A stretch of DNA of 43,235 nt from Gammaproteobacteria bacterium (lineage in GTDB: Bacteria; Pseudomonadota; Gammaproteobacteria; Pseudomonadales; JAUIET01): positions 1 through 43,235 of the forward strand of contig JAUIHW010000033.1 in NCBI GenBank assembly GCA_030431775.1, given 5' to 3'. The translations under genes were made by a program, and so were the position numbers. This document shows, piece by piece, positions 41,621 to 43,235 of this stretch (positions are counted from its first letter, which is position 1; every line of letters starts with the position of its first letter). The notes beneath the pieces are model-generated. The model was not told the DNA's origin and ran no database searches. It saw only the letters and a list, made by a program, of their open reading frames with translations.

Positions 41621-42259
41621 CTAGGCATAAAGCAGAGTCAACGCCAGCAGGAACTGACTCACATAGTACAACGGTAAACCCCAGAGCACATTAACAAAGC
41701 CAGGCTTAACAAAACGATCACGGGCAACCGACAGATCCGACACCGCAAACATCAATGCCGCAGTAGCTGCCAGGCTACCCGCACCCACGGCACACGCCAA
41801 CATCAAACCGATGGCAAGGCAATAAGCAAGCACCGCTTTGCTCATTAACGCGTCCAGGTATGGGCGCAGCCAAAGTACCACGCGCCAGAGAAACAGAAGC
41901 ACTAAAGGTATGAGCGCCAGCATTAGCGTGCCATGAGCTTGCACTGTTAAGAACGCCAGAGCGTACAGCACATGGCCCAATAGAAACGCGGCGATGCCGG
42001 CTATAAATAATCGCCCCTGCCCGGGCTTCACCAGTAAGACATCCCCCAGCCAACACAGCGCCATTCCGGCGAACAGCAGCCTTCCGTAACTGGACTGCAA
42101 AGCACCCAATGACAGCGCAAACCACAGAAAACAGCTGGAAGCCGCGGTCTTACTGCAGGCGCGCAGACAATACAAGTCACGCTTCTCCGCGGCCAGTAAA
42201 CCGGCCAATGCGACTGAACCAAGCCCCAGGGGCAGTAATTGAGCAACACTCAGACTCAT
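41621..42259 (-). CDS. YhhN-family lysoplasmalogenase-like membrane protein
   Basis: A 212-residue protein with about eight membrane segments. YhhN marks: CSKTAASS near residue 35 (the K-P/T-x-x motif), MALCWLGDVLLV, GHVLYALAFL, and MFAVSDLSVA. The human relative TMEM86B cleaves the vinyl-ether bond of lysoplasmalogens; the bacterial role is less known. The start overlaps the DnaJ-protein stop by four bases (ATGA). Confidence 0.85.
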   Translation of the reverse strand: MSLSVAQLLPLGLGSVALAGLLAAEKRDLYCLRACSKTAASSCFLWFALSLGALQSSYGRLLFAGMALCWLGDVLLVKPGQGRLFIAGIAAFLLGHVLYALAFLTVQAHGTLMLALIPLVLLFLWRVVLWLRPYLDALMSKAVLAYCLAIGLMLACAVGAGSLAATAALMFAVSDLSVARDRFVKPGFVNVLWGLPLYYVSQFLLALTLLYA

Positions 42260-42996
42260 TGCGAAGCCAATAGCAAATCGCGAGCCTGATTCAGCTTGCC
42301 GGCAAGATAGTCGTTCCCACCACGATCGGGGTGCAACTTCTGCATCAGTGAACGGTGTGCCGCCAGAATATCTGCTTTGCTCGCACTCTCTTGAAGCCCC
42401 AAAATCGCCAGGGCCTCCTGGCGGTTCATTTTGCCTGAAGAGTCTTGCCGCCTCTCTTCCGATTCCGTCTCATCCTGGGCGTCGGATTGGTCAAATTCCT
42501 CGGCGAAGCGCCGTTGCAGATAGCTTTCCAGCAGGCGAGCGGAATCACGATCCTGCCGACGGTAGACCTTCAGCAGCTCACGGAGCTGTTCAGGCGATAA
42601 GTCATCCAGCGCACTTCCCGCATGCTGTCCTTGCAAAACACGGCCTGTCAAATCACCGCTTTCATGATCAAGCTGCATTTCTATAAACTGTGCGCGCACG
42701 GTGGATTGATGCTGTGCGCGGTTGGTGGCGTAGCGTTGATACAATTGCGCCAACAATGGAATATTCCGCAATGCCAAATGCAACAGTGGCTTTAAGATGG
42801 GCACTACCGCCGCCAGCGCAGCGCCCAACCAGTGCATGCGGCCTGTTACGACCAACAGCACAATAAACACACCGGCTGCCATGAGAACCGCCTGGCCCCA
42901 TGTCCGCCGCCTTGCTTGTGCGTTAGGCTGGTTGCGCAGTTGCAACCAGAGCAGCACAGCACCGACCAGAGCCACCAGTACCAGAATTCGGCTCAA
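42256..42996 (-). CDS. Membrane-anchored J-domain protein
   Basis: A 246-residue protein with two N-terminal membrane segments (ILVLVALVGAVLLWL and VLMAAGVFIVLLVV) and a C-terminal J domain (about 188-246): EALAILGLQESASKADILAAHRSLMQKLHPDRGG, with the HPD tripeptide that stimulates DnaK. The middle is acidic and Gln/Arg-rich. The layout with J domain at the C-terminus is that of DjlA/TIM14-like co-chaperones. Overlaps both neighbours by four bases. Confidence 0.88.
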   Translation of the reverse strand: MSRILVLVALVGAVLLWLQLRNQPNAQARRRTWGQAVLMAAGVFIVLLVVTGRMHWLGAALAAVVPILKPLLHLALRNIPLLAQLYQRYATNRAQHQSTVRAQFIEMQLDHESGDLTGRVLQGQHAGSALDDLSPEQLRELLKVYRRQDRDSARLLESYLQRRFAEEFDQSDAQDETESEERRQDSSGKMNRQEALAILGLQESASKADILAAHRSLMQKLHPDRGGNDYLAGKLNQARDLLLASQ

Positions 42997-43235
42997 GGTT
43001 TTTCCAACTGCTGTTGCAAATGAACCAGCCTTGGCCGCTGTTTAACGTGATCAGCCAGGGCGGCCCGCCCGCCGCTAGCATACACGGCAACCGCCGACAA
43101 CAGCTCGACTAACAGCTCTGCACTGCTGCTGTCAAAACGGCAATAGGCGCCACCACTGCGCTGCGCCAGCGCTTCAAACACGCTGGCTGTACGGCTGTCG
43201 CGCCCCTCCTGGAACATAAATAATGGGGTGTTCAG
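42993..43235 (-). CDS. VWA-domain protein, C-terminal part
   Basis: Open from the right edge (frame begins at 43235) to the stop at 42993, giving 80 residues. It reads NTPLFMFQEGRDSRTASVF, GGAYCRFDSSSAELLVELLSAVAVYASGG, the end of a von Willebrand A-like domain protein of a type found beside DnaJ genes, as I recall. The metal-ion (MIDAS) motif would lie outside the window. It is the first visible gene of the minus-strand operon with the DnaJ and YhhN genes. Confidence 0.65.
   Translation of the reverse strand: MNTPLFMFQEGRDSRTASVFEALAQRSGGAYCRFDSSSAELLVELLSAVAVYASGGRAALADHVKQRPRLVHLQQQLEKP

Noticed and set aside
1-43235. CRISPR arrays, tRNA, rRNA, integrons and prophage structural genes
   Set aside because: Looked for regularly spaced repeats, cloverleaf-like and attC-like structures and phage genes; none was convincing by eye.

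Overview
The window looks like chromosomal DNA of a free-living, probably marine, gammaproteobacterium. The grounds are a PhoBR/Pst block with the enlarged PstC and PstA forms, an OprP-like porin, ATP-type PEP carboxykinase, an H-NOX/c-di-GMP network of the Shewanella/Vibrio kind, a SoFic-like Fic protein and a TonB receptor. The exact lineage cannot be fixed from sequence reading alone; a Cellvibrionales-like organism is my guess.

Layout. (1) 1-2.1 kb, plus strand: the end of a GDT1/UPF0016 transporter, two VOC proteins, an ACT-domain protein and a CsaA/YgjH-like tRNA-binding protein. (2) 2.1-8.9 kb, an accessory block. It holds a ubiquitin-E1-like (ThiF) gene that has lost its 5' end, followed by an intact DUF6527 gene. 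Next come a HI1419/HI1420-type toxin-antitoxin operon with a third small gene, a SoFic-like AMPylator under tandem inverted-repeat operators, a methyltransferase, and hipBA. A REP-like element and a 40-bp direct repeat bracket the hipBA segment. (3) 8.9-13.1 kb: a P-type ATPase with an altered ion site and a GC-rich DUF1214 gene. (4) 13.3-17.6 kb: an H-NOX signalling cluster made of a divergent degenerate HD-GYP protein, REC-EAL phosphodiesterase, H-NOX sensor and histidine kinase. (5) 17.7-21.6 kb: DM13 protein, KDPG aldolase, sugar-type MFS transporter and class II HDAC-like amidohydrolase. (6) 21.7-31.8 kb, all minus strand: a full phosphate block in the order porin, phoB, phoR, pstS, pstC, pstA, pstB, phoU, with Pho boxes before the porin and before pstS. 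(7) 31.9-43.2 kb: PhyH dioxygenase, pckA, PepSY plus ferric-reductase-like membrane protein, BlaI/M56 sensor pair divergent from a TonB receptor, OsmC, sirtuin, bicupin, and a YhhN/DnaJ/VWA operon that runs off the right edge.

How the parts work together. The phosphate block is a coherent regulon: an outer-membrane channel, PstS capture, PstCAB import, and PhoR/PhoB/PhoU sensing. The H-NOX cluster should turn nitric oxide (and possibly redox state) into c-di-GMP changes through HnoK to HnoB, with the degenerate HD-GYP as a likely allosteric partner. The accessory block is dominated by addiction and conflict-type genes. I saw no rRNA, tRNA, CRISPR array or intact transposase.
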